Assembly (NCBI RefSeq): GCF_035046505.1
Contig: NC_089824.1
Span: forward strand, 45,979,274-46,043,273
DNA from: Tiliqua scincoides
Lineage: Eukaryota; Chordata; Lepidosauria; Squamata; Scincidae
Reading direction: 5' to 3'
Length of the DNA: 64,000 nt
In this document: in pieces, positions 1 through 11,240 of the stretch
Layout: every line of letters starts with the position of its first letter
Numbering within the stretch: position 1 is the stretch's first letter
Program-made: the position numbers and the translations under genes
Notes under the pieces: generated by a model
Seen by the model: the letters and a program-made list of their open reading frames with translations, nothing else
The model's database searches: none
What the model was told of the DNA's origin: nothing

Positions 1-47
1 ACAAAACAGGAATTTAAAATGTACCATTATACAATTGACATTTCATT

Positions 48-53
48 TTTATT
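48..53 (-). terminator. MRPL15: MRPL15 poly(A) signal
   Basis: TTTATT on the plus strand is AATAAA on the minus strand, about 95 bases past the MRPL15 stop. It is the only canonical signal between the stop and the window edge, so a 3' UTR of roughly 110-120 bases is inferred. Confidence 0.7.
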
Positions 54-147
54 GTAACTTTCTGGGGGCGGGGGGGTTACACACACCAGTCCTATTTACT
101 GAACTGAAAATTCTATAGATCTCAACCACTGTCTCCAGCTTAAACAC

Positions 148-485
148 TCATGAGCTGTAATATTTTAGCAATTTCTCATCTGTTGGTTTCAGAATTTTCT
201 TTTCAGACATATTTACTACCCAGCCTGGAGCAAGGCCAAAGAAAATCTGTCTCGGATCCTTGCGCATGCTCAGCATTTGGAAGAGTTCATCTTTTGTAAT
301 GTCTGGTAAGACATAGCCATATTTCTTGGAAAGTTCCAGCCTGGCTTCTGAGATCTTTGATGGATCTGCTAGGTACCCACGGTTTGTAGGGTCTGTATAG
401 TAACGGACAAGATCTTCAGGAGGAAGTAGTCGCTTTGGAATAGGCTGGCCTCGAAGGAAAAAAGGCACTGGCTTGCAAAGAATGC
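148..485 (-). CDS. MRPL15: MRPL15 last coding exon
   Basis: The exon starts after an ATAG acceptor at 485/486, completes a Gly codon, and runs [18 protein letters not shown] to a TGA stop at 148-150 (...[14 protein letters not shown]). This is the mitochondria-specific C-terminal extension. [19 protein letters not shown] is nearly invariant in vertebrates. Confidence 0.97.
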
Positions 486-3400
486 CTATGTGTAGAAAAA
501 GGAATAAACAGAAGAGACAGAATTAGCTGCCCTGGTTTGATATAGCACTCAGATTTTCTGCTCCTTCCTTTTAAAAGCATATGTGAATGCTAGTGCCCCA
601 ACCTCCCCAATTTCCTCCACTGCCACCACATCCTTGCTCCTCCACCACCAAGGTGGCTCTTCAAAACAGGCAGGTGTGGGAGAATGCTAGGAGTGGAAGA
701 GTCTTGCTTCTTGATTCTTCCAGAATCACTGAGCAGTGATTGAGGTGGTGGCAGTGGAGGCAGCAAAAGGGAGAGGACTGTGATCTTGTTTCAATAACTC
801 TCCTGGAAAGGACCATTCAGAACAGGACTACAGCAGCTCCCAATTCAATATGAGGCCACTGCTGTCTCTCTTTGCATTTGATTGAGCAAGAGGAGGCTCA
901 GAGTAGCAGTAGAATGAAGTGACTGGCTGTGTGGCAGGCTGGTGGATGTAATGAACAGGTGAGGGCAGTCCCCAACAGTTTACCACCACTCCAAGGCTGA
1001 TGTTTGATGAAGCTGGTTCATTTGCCTTCCTGCATGGGCCAGTCCTTCTTCAAACGATGTGGGCAATGTGAACTAACAAAGATTGTCCTTTCCATTAGTT
1101 TCTCTTTTTAGCATTCTATCTGCCATAGGGAAATCTAAAAGACAGACATTCAAACTAAACCTAAAATAATGAAGCTGTTTAATTTTGGTGCCATTATGTT
1201 TACAGATTGTTTATTTTTTTTTACACTATGACAGATTTGCTTCCTTTATTGACATCATAAACAGCAATTAGAGGACATGAAGTCAAGCATAAAGGACATG
1301 AAATTATTCAGTGCCTTTAAAACTGGCCAAACTGCCTAAAGTCAGTAATGGACTGGATAAGGAAAAATAGACTGAAGCTTGATCCAAACAAGTCAAGAAT
1401 TCCTGAGGGCAAGTGGGCCAGTTGAACTGAATATGCCTGCTCTAGATGGGGTCACATTCTCCCTCAAGCGGATTTACAGCCTGAGATGGCTGCTAGCCTC
1501 AACATTGCTTCTGGACTGACAGGTGATGACTGAGGCTGGAGGTACATATTTTTCAGCTTTAGCAGCACCCTTTCTGGAGAATAAGTGGCCCTTTCTGGTC
1601 ACTAGTAACTTGATTACTGTAATGTGAAGCAATTTATGCTGTCCATTTTGGAAAGTTCAACTGGTTTAAAATGCAACTACAGTTTTGGCTGGAGCTCAAT
1701 GTGGAGCTCACACGACATTGATCCAGTATGACCTTCAGTAACTACCAGTCTATTTCCAGAGTAATTTCAAGGTGCTGGTTTTGACCATTCAGTTCCATTG
1801 CATCAGGACAGACTTTCTTCCACCATGTGTTTTTGGTAATAGCACCTATATTGTTGAATTTCTTAGAGAAATCTATCAGGTCCATACTATTGGAATTCTA
1901 GTAGGCTACTAATGAAAGTCATGTATTGCTCCACGTCTTAGAAGGATTTTTGCTCTTTTAAATTAATACAGAGATAAAAAACAAAGTCATGAGTTTATGA
2001 TACATTTTTTCCTCCTCAGTTAAAAGTCACTTTTGTGGGTCATAAGCTAGGCAATATGGTTATTGTCCATGACCTTAACCAATCATATGAAGTGAGATGA
2101 CTCCCAGGAAGGCAGAGCTGAATTTGATCACACACGTGAAACCCTTACTTCACACGCATTCCTAACCCATGCAGTCACCACGTCACACAAGTGGTGATCC
2201 ACCCAGTGTAGGACCCACACAGTTGTGGTCACCATTTAAAACCCATGCTATCAGAACATATGAATTGGGCCTGTGACTAATAAAAAAATTGAATCTGAAA
2301 ATGCTAGAAAGTGAGCTGTACCCTAGGGGTATAACCATATACATAAACTGCCATCCCATAAAGCACAAATCTACAGAATTCTAAAGATAAAAAGCTCACT
2401 TCCTTGGAAAGCTGTTTTCTGATTGCCAATCAATTTCAGTTGTACTTTATAAACACTTTCTCTTTGAATAGAAAATTATTTAAGGAGCACTGAAAGATAT
2501 ATTTCTTAACCATAATTAAGGTACTGCGAGCCCTTGGTATCTACAGGGGATCTGTTCTAGGACCACATGCAGATACTGAAATCTGTGGATAATTAAATCT
2601 CGGGGGGGGGGGCTGGAGTAGCACTGAAATAACTTACCAGAAGCCACATCTGGCCTTCTGGAGGTCATGCATGGCCTCTTTGTGCTTCAGAACACCTCCT
2701 GGATGTGACCGGAAGCCACTTCCAGTTCAAATCCAGGAGCTCCTCTGAGGCCCTCCACAAATGCTGATCCAGTGGATAAGGAGGGTCCACTATTATCATC
2801 ATTTATAAATACAAACAGTTGAAAATGTTAAATATATATATCAGAACATATTTTCATACAAAAATCACAGCAGCATCACCACATTACCAAAGGCTGATAT
2901 GGCCAAACAACTATAATCCAGGGAATTTTCCTGCATAGTTGTTGGCAACCTTCACTCTCGAAAGACTATGGTATCGTGCTCTGAAAGGTGGTTCTGGAAC
3001 AGCGTCTAGTGTGGCTGAAAAGGCCAATTCGGGAGTGACAATCCCTTCCACACCGGGAGCAAGTGCAGTCTGTCCCTGGTCTGTCTCCCTGGCTATGGGC
3101 CTTCCTTCTTTGCCTCTTAGCCTCAGACTGTTGGCCAAGTGTCTCTTCAAACTGGGAAAGGCCATGCTGCACAGCCTGCCTCCAAGTGGGCCGCTCAGAG
3201 GCCAGGGTTTCCCACTTGTTGAGGTCCACTCCTAAGGCCTTCAGATCCCTCTTGCAGATGTCCTTGTATCGCAGCTGTGGTCTACCTGTAGGGCGCTTTC
3301 CTTGCACGAGTTCTCCATAGAGGAGCATAATACCACTCCCATTTGTCAGTAGGAAAAAGCTTTCTGCTGTACAAATTCTTCCCACAATGAGTTTTGTCAT

Positions 3401-6400
3401 TCTAAAAGAGGAGTAGGGCGTTTATGCTATAAAGTTCCAAGACACAGGCTCCCCTGGAATTCAAGTGGGTCTCAAATGATCTTTTATTTGCAGTACAGCA
3501 AGCTGAATCAAGCAAAAAGCTAAGGTGAAAGACTAACACCAGAAGCTCCAATGGCACTGTATACGTGGTAACAACTTTGATTTATTCAGAGCCTTGATAA
3601 TGAAACGAGGTGGGAAGAATGAAATTGTTTGTAGCTATACGTCTTCTTGCTGTACTTCTACTTGTTAGAAAAGTGGTAACCTCACAGCACTGGATGTGTG
3701 TGCGTGCAAAGGAATTTCTAACACACGTGATTCATAGGCAGATGCATGGGGTACTGGGTGCAAGTCTTCCACCCTTTACAGAAATCAGGTAAGTGTTGGG
3801 ATGCAAATAAATGTTCAAAAAGGAAATATTATTTTTTAAATAGTACATCTCTGGACACAGAGAGAGCAATTCTTATCCAAAATTCTTACCTAAACTCCTT
3901 GGATCAAAGAAAGCTGTAGTAATGACCCCGCCATTCTTTTCAACAGCAGCAATGGCTAGCTCAGATGCCAACTGCACTTCAATATTGACTTTTGCTGCAA
4001 AGGTATCAGCACCCTGCAAGGTCACACAAGCAGTGGTTAGATCACAAAGATCAATGGAGATCCAGATTGTTCAGCTAGTATGTGCAGTATGAATCTTGAG
4101 TCTATTGCAGGTCTCAGATATTTGAGTGTGTATCATACAAACAATATCCATTACCATTCATCAAAGAGCAAAAGATACTACATTGTTCTAAATAAAACAA
4201 AACAGTCCTGTTGCTTTAGGCACAACAGAGGTAGAGAAGCTTCTGGTTATAAAATCCATTTATAGCACTAAGCCGCAGGTGGAGCCTAGCTAGCTTACAT
4301 AAAAAGCCTGAAATACTTTTTGTTGAAGATCAGTAGTTGCAACTAACCCTGCCCTCTCTCATTGGGGTCTCCTCAGAAATTAAGCTGAGCTTCAGAGACA
4401 TTCAGAAGAAGAAAAACTGCTTCCTTAATCTGAGAGATATCAACAGCCCAATCCTATCTTCTCCCCCCTCCCACATGCAACCACACCAAAAACATGTGCG
4501 CTGTATTCAGTGGGGGAGGGGAATCAGTGTTTTGGAAGAGAAGGGGGTTTTAAAGAGAAAGGGCTTTTAACCACATCAAAAATAACAGCTATAACATTTG
4601 CTTTCATAAAAGTAGTTGCAAGACTAGGAACAGGACTTTTTTCACAGTAGATTCTTTTAACATACAGCAGTCTGACTTTGAAATTCCCTAGTTTCAAAAG
4701 CAGTTTGCTACACAGCATGCAACACTGCTGCTTGAGAAATGCAAGTCCAAAGTTCCACTTGGCACATGGAATTAGGTGCATTCATCTGTCGATCCTGCAC
4801 TGTGAATTTCTTTCTTCAAAAAGTTAATATACTTTCTCCTGCATTTATCTTTGGAATCCATGTGATGCTGTTCAGAAACTTGTGAATAAAAAAGTCTTCT
4901 GGCCTCCCAGAAGATTGCGCGACAGAACATCTGGGTAGTCCGCGACTGCCCAGAATATCCCTGTACCCTAATCTAGGAGGACTAATGCGGCAACCCGGTG
5001 GAATGGTAAGGTCCGCTTGCCGGATCCAGTCCATGGGCCAGGGTTTGGACAGCCCTGCTCTAGTGAAAACATTGTTTAATTTCTGCTTAAAAATAATTTT
5101 CATTTTTCAAATGGTAACGCTTCAAGTGCATAGGAACTAAAGCCTTTCAAAACCCAATAACTCAGAATATCATGCATTTCAAACGTACCTCCTCCACCAG
5201 TTGAACACCATAATCTCTTTTAAGTGGTTGTATTGTTACTCCTCTGGCATTTGTGAGCTGGGTTAGATCTATTGGTTGTGTGGGATCAATTCGACCCAAG
5301 TCAATCAGGTATTGTAGCCTTTTGAGACTGAGGGGAGGATACTGACGTCTGAGGCTGGAGAAATAATGGAAAAGAAAAGAGAATTCGATTTTCAGGAAAA
5401 AAAAAATTTAATTTAGAATCAATGGAGAATATCAATTTCACCTGCACAAATCCCACTAAAAATCAATGGGATCTACACTTCTGCTGGACTACGAACTAAG
5501 ATTGCAGACCAAGGAATTCTTATCAGAAAAGCAAGTCCCACTGAATGATTGAACTTCTAAGTAAACAGATTTAGCAAAACAACCTGTTCCCAAACAAACA
5601 AAACACCACAATTTAAGAGTTCACAGCTAAAAACACCATCAGTGTTTTCTACGCTTCTGTAACTGTTCCAAGCAATTAGCCTAGTCATCAATAAATTACA
5701 AACCCAAAGACCAAGGAACCCAAAATGTGAAATTAGTTGAGGCATAGAATTAATATATGAATTTACTGCCTGTCCATTTAAGAACTGAATACACAAAACA
5801 AGTTTCAACTTCACAGCTGCCTGACATAGACATGCACACATGCATGTGGTGTTGAATGCGTACCAGGGGAGTTTTTCCCAGGTCAGTGTTGTGCTACTTT
5901 GCTTGGGCTGATGACAAGAGAGCTTCAGTTCCCACAGGACTTTGGGTAAAAAAAAAAAGCCAACACCACGCCCCTTCCCAGCTTGCAAGAATGCCAATTA
6001 TTATACCTAGCAGGACTGTGAGGCTGGTACACAAAACCTCTGATTCCAACCCCACCCAAAATTGTTTCCCACCCTAATTTCAAAGTCCTGCTAGCTACAA
6101 GAGAAAACATAGTTTCCAGTTACTTGCCTACTTCCCACTAAACAGCATAAGGCTGATATAGACTTCAGAAATAGTGGATCAATCTGATCACACAGTATTT
6201 GAATCAAAGAAGCATTCTGTTAGCCCACATGTTCTTCCCAAACTTCAGTGTCATGAATACAAGAAAGTCCCCCTATCTTTTTTTTCTCCTCTCTAGATCT
6301 TAATTTTTTGTTTGTATGCATTTTACACAATATCTCCCTTCCATTTTCCTGAAACTTTTGCATATATATCATGTAAAATATAGCTATACTTCAAAATAAT

Positions 6401-9400
6401 TTACAGCACATAAAAACTAAAATGTAGAAAACATTATTCTAAGCACAGATGTATTTTTCCCTTTATTTGGGTCAATTCTAAACTGTGCCCATGTCTGCAT
6501 GTGCAGGAACAAGGGTATATGCGTATGTTTGCAAATGAATGTCCATACCTCTGCATTACACTTACATGTACCCAGCCAGTCAGTCTGAAACTAGCAATGT
6601 GACCCAAAGACCAAAAGAAAAAAAGAAAAGATTCAGTACTTAAATGTGTATAAGTTTATCCACAGGTAATCATATTACCTATAGATAATCTTATAGGTTA
6701 CAATCAAGAAAATCAAGAAACCCAAGAATTGCATACAAGAAAATCAAGAAAGCAAACTTACCTGTGCCCTTCATTGTAGCTGTATTTTGGAATAACCAGA
6801 TAAAATGGAGTTTGGCCTCCTTCAAAGCCTAATCGAGGGCGAGTGCCTCTTTGCCTTTGTCCTTTATGACCTCGTCCACTTTTTCCACCTCCATGCATCC
6901 CACGTCCACGTCTCCTTTCCTAAGAGACATAATATTAAATCAGATATGTAAAGTATATGCAATCCACTCATGAAAGGCTAAATTCTGTCACAAACTTCGG
7001 TTTCTAATCTAAAAAATACCAATAGCTAAACTAACTTTTCATGCTAGATCCTTATCATAAACACCACCAAAAACATCAACCAATCCAGAAGTCACATTGC
7101 TAACAAGAAAAAAACTCCAGTTCTTGCAGCAAAACGATACTTTACAGTAGTGGTTCCCAACTGGAGGGCTGTGGCCCACCAGCCAGGGGAGCACTTTCCC
7201 TGCCCCTTTAAGGGGCAGGGAGGAGCCAAAGATAGCAAGGCAATCCCCAGGATTGTGCCACTGCCAAGGATGGGTGGAGGGTTTTTCACTTTTCTTATGT
7301 TCACTGACCAACAGCCAGCACCAGAGTTCTGGGGGTGCAGGGAACCCTCTGTAGGGCTCCCTGTACTACCAAACATGTAAAAAAAGAAAAAGAAAAAAGA
7401 AAAAAAGGCGGCACTTCTGATTTTGTGATGAAAAACCAGTGCCTTGTGGAGGTGCAGGGAACTCTACAGTGGTCTCCCTGGCCCCCCAGGACTCCAGTAC
7501 TGACTGCTGGCATGTGAAAAATCTCCTCCCATCTCCAGCAGCAGCAGGATCCTGGGAATTGCATTGCTGCCATAGCCCCTTCCCTGCACACACTTAACAG
7601 TGCTCCCAACTCCCTTGAAGTTGCTTTAAAGACTTAGTAGTTCATTTTGACATGACATGAACTTTGCAGGCAAAACATGAAACATTACTTCCATGCCATG
7701 TGTTCTTTATATTTCTGTTATATTCTGGTTTTATTTCATTTATTAAACATTCTCTTTTTTTCCCCTTGGGTGTCAGGCTGCTCCTTTCAATTCTATAGTT
7801 TATACAGCAGTGTTTCTCAAACTGTGAGTCAGGACCCACTAGGTGGGTCACAATCCAATTTCAGGCGGGTCCCCATTCATTTCAATATTTTATTTTTAAT
7901 ATATTAGACTTGATGCTACCATGGTATATGACTGCACTGAGGGAAATGTCTCAGATCTGTACTGAGATTAACAGATTACTACAATGGGACTTATTCCTGG
8001 GAAAGTGTGGGTAGGATTGCAGCCTAGGATTGTTTAAAATTTCCCTGCCTGATGATGTCACTTCTGGTCATGACCTCACTTCTGGTGGGTCCTGTTCTAA
8101 AAAGTGGATATTGGTGCTGAAGGAGTGAGAACCACTGTTATACAGCATTCAAAGAGAAAAAAGTTATATATAACTACAACATGTTTTTAAATTGTTCAGA
8201 CTTCCAAAACTATTTTAAAAATATTTGTTATAGCCCAACCTCACATGTCATGCAGTAAAAAAAAAAATGCCCCCACATATATATCTCAGTAATAGAACTA
8301 GTTGTCTTAGGCTGTAATAGTATACACACTTTCCTGAGGAAATGCCTACTTAACTTACTTCTGAGTAGGCACCTATATTGTGCTGTTTATATATGTACGT
8401 ATGTAATATATACATATGTATGTGTGTCTATATGTATATGTGCGTGCATGTGTGCACATGTATATATACATGTGTGTGTGTTTAAGTATGTATTGCATAT
8501 ATATATTGTGCTGTTAGTCATGTGAAAAAGTTGCATATAGGAGTATTCAGGCAGAAGAAGAATATAAGATGATGTTTTTTATTTTTAAGAGAATGGGAAA
8601 CAGGGAGGCTAGGACAATACTGTTAAATGGAAATGAGATGGGCAGGGGTGACAAACATAAGGGGGGGGGCTGGATGAGGTCCATGGAAACTTTTTATCTG
8701 GCCCTCAGGCTCTCAGCTGCTGAGCAGTGCTGAGGTGTTACTGCTGAAAGGGCAGCCCACTTGAAAATTGGGCTCTCCTGTATCTTGAAAGATCTTCAAG
8801 ATTTGTCTATTTTCTCTTCTGTCATTTGCAGCTAATGAGTTCCTAAGTGAGAAAAAGTGGTGCATATTTTTGATCTTGAACGGTTTAATGACATCACTTC
8901 TTGCCTCATGACATCACTTCTGGCCCTCAGCAGGCATCATGAATGCTATTTGGCCCTCTGTATAAAACAGATACCGCTGGGGTTTGACACCCCTGGCCTA
9001 CAGCATCCTGGCTTGGAGAAGGGAATCACACCAGGCCACTTGACACCCTTAAAGAACATGATTGAAACCCTTTTCCTGGGTGCCTTCACAGAAGAGCAGA
9101 AATTCAAGAGTATTTAAACCAAATGGCATCTTCAAGTTGGAAAACTCCACATGTGGAGTTTCTGTTATTTCTCTATGGCATTTTTGTGCTGCCCTCCCTT
9201 CAAGGAGCTCAGGGTACACAGTTCCCCCCTCCTTTGGTCCTCACAACGACCCTGCGAGGTAGGAGAGGCTGAGAAAGAGAGAGAATGACAGGCCCAAGGT
9301 CTCCAGGGGGCTTCATGGCTGGGCAGGATTTGAACCTGGGTCTGGCAGGGCTAAGCCCAGCTCCCAAAGCACTGCACCATCCTGGTCGATGCTCTCCCTC

Positions 9401-9598
9401 GAGGCTGCAGGGAGTGATGGTGCCCCTTCCCCGGCAGAAGAGCACCGGCTCAAGGCTTTCCTGCCCTCCACTCACCGTCTTCCGGGCGCCATCGTTGGGC
9501 CGCAGGTTTGCGAGGCTGACCCTGGGCAAGGTGCGTAGCAGCTCTAGGGCCTTTCTCCTCCCGCCCTCGCCAGAGCCGGGGCCGGGCACGACCCCCAT
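148..9598 (-). CDS. MRPL15: MRPL15 gene, coding span in five exons (mitochondrial ribosomal protein L15)
   Basis: This encodes the mitochondrial large-subunit ribosomal protein uL15m, a nuclear-encoded component of the mitoribosome that acts in the matrix. Five coding exons are read on the minus strand: 9476-9598, 6762-6919, 5189-5348, 3890-4013 and 148-485. All junctions are GT-AG and phases agree. The joined length is 903 nt, i.e. 300 aa plus stop, close to the 296 aa I recall for human. The N-terminus is basic and low in acidic residues except one Glu, as expected for mitochondrial import (MGVVPGPG... then [15 protein letters not shown]). The Gly/Arg/Lys-rich L15 loop ([16 protein letters not shown]) is in exon 2, and [10 protein letters not shown] marks the L15 core. 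The gene is divergent from LYPLA1, as in other vertebrates. No break or odd residue was seen. Confidence 0.97.
1420..1830 (+). mobile_element. degraded L2-like LINE fragment
   Basis: Near 1610-1680 and 1730-1790 the sequence resembles the end of vertebrate L2 ORF2. The pattern is an ACTTGATTACTGTAATG motif followed by a CAACTGGTTTAAAATGC-type stretch, then TTTCAAGGTGCTGGTTTTGACC. It is heavily diverged with no open frame left. Confidence 0.5.
2520..2795. mobile_element. Tigger/pogo-like miniature DNA transposon
   Basis: The left end (CTTGGTATCTACAGGGGATC) is roughly inverted in the right end (GGATAAGGAGGGTCCACT), with TA on both sides. The wording TATCTACAGGGGATCTGTTC is typical of Tc1/mariner Tigger ends. 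There is a G9 run inside and no transposase. Confidence 0.45.
2935..3400 (-). mobile_element. non-LTR retrotransposon 3' part with C-terminal zinc-knuckle-like ORF
   Basis: The minus strand stays open for about 144 codons. It reads [20 protein letters not shown], then [35 protein letters not shown], and a Cys/His motif [20 protein letters not shown]. This is the kind of tail found at the end of several LINE ORF2 proteins. I cannot name the clade with certainty. The last 90 bases (2935-3025) match the end of the repeat at 52840-53310. Confidence 0.6.
3890..4013 (-). CDS. MRPL15: MRPL15 coding exon 4
   Basis: The exon is 124 nt, with a TGCAG acceptor and a GTAAG donor. It encodes [20 protein letters not shown], then [20 protein letters not shown]. 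It is the L18e/L15-type fold segment of the protein. Confidence 0.95.
4014..5188 (-). other. MRPL15 intron 3
   Basis: No exon was seen. A probable hAT-type fragment spans about 4880-5062, its right end reading GGTTTGGACAGCCCTG. The rest is unremarkable AT-rich intron. Confidence 0.5.
5189..5348 (-). CDS. MRPL15: MRPL15 coding exon 3
   Basis: The exon is 160 nt, with a CTCAG acceptor and a GTACG donor. It encodes [20 protein letters not shown], then [20 protein letters not shown], and ends [11 protein letters not shown]. It is well conserved with other vertebrates and ends in phase 0. Confidence 0.96.
5349..6761 (-). other. MRPL15 intron 2, nothing recognised
   Basis: AT-rich sequence without a recognisable repeat, RNA gene or exon. 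Short open frames here show no family resemblance. Confidence 0.5.
6762..6919 (-). CDS. MRPL15: MRPL15 coding exon 2
   Basis: The exon is 158 nt, with a CTTAG acceptor and a GTAAG donor. It encodes [20 protein letters not shown] and continues to [20 protein letters not shown] and YNEGH. This is the Gly/Arg-rich rRNA-binding part of the L15 family. It leaves two bases to complete an Arg codon in exon 3. Confidence 0.96.
7147..7620. mobile_element. hAT-type element remnant in MRPL15 intron 1
   Basis: It begins AGTGGTTCCCAACTGG, a typical hAT terminal motif, and has an inverted counterpart CAGTGCTCCCAACT near 7590-7605. The interior is low in complexity (A-rich at 7378-7408) and GC-rich. No transposase frame is visible. 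Boundaries are approximate. Confidence 0.4.
7808..8137. mobile_element. hAT-type MITE, family A, with perfect 8-bp target duplication
   Basis: A 330-bp element. The left end is CAGTGTTTCTCAAACTGTG and the right end is GGAGTGAGAACCACTG, its rough inverse. Direct repeats of TTATACAG lie at 7800-7807 and 8138-8145. It is non-autonomous. The interior contains half of the palindromic repeat (ACAATGGGACTTATTCCTGG...GTAGGATTGCAGCC). Family-A relatives lie at 45211-45563 and 53961-54331. Confidence 0.85.
8380..8520. repeat. TATG/TG-rich simple repeat
   Basis: Alternating purine-pyrimidine low-complexity DNA (ATGTATGT, GTGTGTG, ATATATAT) in MRPL15 intron 1. Confidence 0.8.
8643..8995. mobile_element. 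hAT-type MITE with CAGGGGTGACAAAC ends
   Basis: The left end CAGGGGTGACAAAC and right end GTTTGACACCCCTG are near-perfect inverses, and the element is about 353 bp. The flanking 8-mers do not match, so the target duplication has decayed or the ends are slightly off. Confidence 0.65.
9188..9385 (-). mobile_element. tRNA-derived SINE
   Basis: Read on the minus strand, a B-box-like CCCAGGTTCAAATCC (9326-9340) lies downstream of a tRNA-like head. It is followed by a core containing GACCTTGGGCC- and TCACAG-like blocks and a tail reading CTGAGCTCCTTGAAGGGAGG. This layout is common to reptile tRNA SINEs with a CORE/MIR-like middle. Parallel copies are at 11975-12110 and 44794-45000. Confidence 0.65.
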
Positions 9599-9720
9599 CG
9601 CCTCCCCTCCTCGCCTGGAACCAAGGACAAGAGGGACCAGCGCAGCAGCACAGGGGACTGGAGGCAGCGCGCAGGCGCAGAAAGACCAGCGAGAGAGAGA
9701 GAGAGAGAGAGGGTGTCCCT
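9420..9720 (-). promoter_or_regulatory. MRPL15: CpG-rich MRPL15 promoter and 5' end
   Basis: This is a GC- and CpG-rich stretch around the MRPL15 start codon, inside otherwise AT-rich DNA. No TATA box is evident, which fits a housekeeping promoter. A (GA)n run at about 9690-9711 lies about 90-115 bases upstream of the ATG, in the 5' UTR or core promoter. The exact start of transcription cannot be read from sequence alone. Confidence 0.6.
9476..9598 (-). CDS. MRPL15: MRPL15 coding exon 1
   Basis: The exon runs from ATG at 9598 for 41 codons ([15 protein letters not shown]... to ...[10 protein letters not shown]) and ends at a GTGAGT donor, phase 0. LPRVSLANL is the conserved start of vertebrate MRPL15. 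It lies in a CpG-rich stretch. Confidence 0.93.
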
Positions 9721-9871
9721 TCCACTTCCGGGTGTAATTGAAACCTCCAGTTCCCGCATGGGGAGGCTGGGATTCTGGGTGTGCTCCCTGCGGAGAGGGA
9801 AAGCTGCAGGCCCAGGGAGACTGCCCAGTAATGCGACTGCGCTCTTCAGTGCATAAGGTCTTGGAGAAAGG

Positions 9872-10905
9872 CTGCAATTCCAGCCACACTTTCCTGGGAG
9901 TGAGCCTCACTGACTATAATGGGACTTACTTCTGAGTAGACGTGCATAGGACGGGGCTCTGAGGCTGCCATCCTAGCCACACTTTCCTGGGAGGAAGCCC
10001 CACTGACTCTAATGGAACTTACTTCTGAGTAGACCTGGGCTCTGAGGCTGCAGTCCTGGCCACACTTTCCTGGGAGGAAGCCCCACTGACTCTAATGGGA
10101 CCTAGTTCTGAGTAGACATGCCTAGGCTTGGGCTCTGAGGTTGCAGTCCTATCCACTCCTTCTGAGTAGACATGCCTAGGACTGCTATGAGAGACTGCCA
10201 CTCTCAAAGGCTACAGTCCTATCCACACTTACCTGGGAGTTAGCCCCACTGACTTTAATGGGACTTACCTCTGAGTAGTCATATAGGCTTGGACTCTGAG
10301 TGCCTCTGTGTTCAATGGGACTTCCAGGAAAGTGTGCCTAGGGTTGCAGCTGCAGGGGTGGTAAAGGCGCAATGTGTCTGAGTGCATGTAAGTGCACACA
10401 AGATTCAGCTGAAGCACTGGCTTTGCAGCACAATCCTATGCATGTCTGCTTAGAGGTCCCATTGTGTTCACTTGGGCTTACTTCCAGGAAAGCGTGCATA
10501 GGATTGCAGACACAGGTAGGTGCAAATGTAAGTAGCTTTGAGCCCAGTCTATGCATGATGACCCAGAAGTAAGTTCCATTATAGTCAATAGGGCTTGCTC
10601 CCAAGTAAGTGTGGATTGGATGGCAGCCTTTCTCTTTGCTGCAAGCTGAGGTCTTTAGTGTGCGGGATCTCCTTTGCTGTAGTGCTTGATTTCTACAGGG
10701 CCTTTGGATTATTTCTGGTAGACCCACAGCCATCTGAAACTTACAGTAAAATGTTTGTAGTAACTCCCCTTTCTGTTTGCGGAGACTATTGCGAAGGAGT
10801 CTTGTAACCTTAGAGTCCAATCCTATGCGTGTCTGCTCAGAACGAAGTTCCATTACAGTCAGTGGGACTTACTCCCTGGAAAGTGTGGATAGGATTGTAG
10901 CCACA
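9872..10905. repeat. cluster of about eight palindromic interspersed repeats (family P)
   Basis: Units of about 85 bp lie at roughly 9872-9958, 9962-10045, 10046-10135, 10136-10195 (partial), 10208-10295, 10425-10510, 10545-10625 and 10810-10905. Each can fold on itself. One arm reads AATCCTATGCATGTCTACTC then AGAAGTAAGTCCCAT; the other reads TGGGGCTTACTCCCAGGAAA then GTGTGGATAGGATTG. Early units run in one orientation and later ones in the other. The units differ, so they are separate insertions or old tandem duplicates. Confidence 0.85.
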
Positions 10906-10910
10906 TTTGC

Positions 10911-11240
10911 CAATAAAGATCAATGGGTGATGCTCTTCACCGCTGTTGGCCTAGCAGGGATGGGGCAGTCCACCCCAGTACCACCCTTGGGGGGTGTAAC
11001 ACCACAAATGCCCAACATAGCTAACATCACAAAGGTTAGGAGGAACCCTATTGTGCCATATACCGTTGGATGTGGGCTTTCCAGCAGAATGCAGTGCAAA
11101 AAACCGGATTGAAATATCACCTTTCCATCAAAAGTTATGGCCAAAAAACCGGAAACAAAAAAATGCATGGAACCCTATGAAAAATGAAACCGAACTTGCC
11201 ATAGTTCGTTGGAAAGGGCAGGCTGAGCGGAATCCAATGA
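10911..11240. other. unclassified segment beside the palindromic cluster
   Basis: Sequence such as GATGGGGCAGTCCACCCCAG and GCAGAATGCAGTGCAAAAAA looks like repeat DNA but matches none of the other elements here. It runs into hAT-type sequence at about 11240. A weak open frame crosses it but has no recognisable domain. Confidence 0.35.

Larger units (their letters stand above)
486..3889 (-). other. MRPL15 intron 4, mostly old repeats
   Basis: No coding exon was seen. The intron holds a worn L2-like fragment (about 1420-1830), a Tigger-like miniature element (about 2520-2795) and a LINE fragment with an open frame (2935-3400). The remaining stretches (486-1400, 1850-2500, 3410-3889) have no feature I recognise. 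Confidence 0.6.

Noticed and set aside
9326-9340. tRNA gene suggested by a B-box-like motif
   Set aside because: Part of a tRNA-derived SINE. No cloverleaf with an anticodon arm could be drawn.
9209-9910. Long minus-strand frame around MRPL15 exon 1 read as one protein
   Set aside because: Only 9476-9598 is coding, bounded by a GTGAGT donor. The rest is SINE and 5' flank.
9872-10905. CRISPR-like array of regular repeats
   Set aside because: The genome is vertebrate, and the units are diverged palindromes in both orientations with no unique spacers.
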